Origin: JBEIJQ01 sp040380145
Lineage (GTDB): Bacteria > Bacteroidota > Bacteroidia > Chitinophagales > Saprospiraceae
DNA: 22,836 nucleotides
Direction: 5' to 3'
Assembly: GCA_040380145.1 (NCBI GenBank)
Contig: JBEIJQ010000030.1
Location: forward strand, 1 to 22,836
Of the stretch, positions 22,759 to 22,836 are shown in pieces. A model generated the notes under the pieces. It made no database searches. It was given only the letters and a program-made list of their open reading frames with translations, and was not told the DNA's origin. How positions within the stretch are numbered: position 1 is the first letter of the stretch; every line of letters begins with the position of its first letter. The translations under genes were made by a program, and so were the position numbers.

Positions 22759-22836
22759 GGTTGGGGGGTATGGGGGGTTGGGGTGGTGTTCGTAAACCCA
22801 AAATTGTGGTTGGATTTTTATGATTATACTCAAAGG
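22759..22836. other. G-rich tract and right edge
   Basis: After the terminator come two runs of six G and one of four G within about 30 bases (22763-22783), then AT-rich sequence to the window edge. No gene is seen. The G-runs could allow a quadruplex if a six-G run is split, which is speculative. Confidence 0.3.

Noticed and set aside
1..22836. CRISPR arrays, tRNA or rRNA genes, insertion sequences
   Set aside because: No regularly spaced repeats, cloverleaf sequences, rRNA segments or transposase motifs were seen.

Overview
The window looks like a chromosomal segment of a GC-rich member of the Bacteroidota, plausibly a Saprospira- or Chitinophaga-like lineage (the rank is inference). Three things point there: a GldC homologue, the order uppS-bamA-ompH-ompH, and repeated intergenic copies of the Bacteroidota -7 promoter box TAnnTTTG. 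I see 21 protein-coding genes of normal size and one possible 20-22 residue peptide gene. I found no rRNA, tRNA, CRISPR array or insertion sequence.

Layout. 1-848: no supportable gene; three hairpins near the left edge, then a good promoter for a small XRE-type regulator (849-1196). 1207-3062 (minus): a saccharopine-dehydrogenase-like oxidoreductase translationally coupled to truA. 3493-4359 (plus): an exported protein with two LEA14-like repeats. 4400-5192 (minus): gcvH followed by a VanZ-like membrane protein. 5429-7524 (minus): a coupled DUF4129/DUF4350 membrane pair. 7710-9745 (plus): an alpha/beta hydrolase coupled to purD. 9737-11836 (minus): a lower-GC two-gene island encoding an ABC-type ATPase and an HNH nuclease, matching the Septu (PtuA/PtuB) anti-phage system. 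12040-14656 (plus): parA, a ribbon-helix-helix partner gene, a DUF4381-like membrane protein and gldC, tightly packed. 14721-15689 (plus): an aldo/keto reductase. 15713-15843 (minus): a possible tiny hydrophobic peptide gene with its own terminator. 16009-17094 (plus): galK. 17105-18001 (minus): a membrane-anchored methyltransferase-like protein. 18102-22693 (plus): uppS, bamA and two ompH-type chaperone genes, closed by a 38-bp palindromic terminator.

How they work together. Most of the window is housekeeping: tRNA modification, purine synthesis, glycine cleavage, galactose use, and cell-envelope building (lipid carrier synthesis, outer-membrane protein insertion and periplasmic chaperones). 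The accessory part is the Septu-like pair between purD and parA, with its low GC and its stop codon lying inside the purD 3' end. The parA plus ribbon-helix-helix pair is the least conventional core-like module: it looks like a ParA system in which the usual ParB is replaced by a small protein with a ParB-like N-terminal box.
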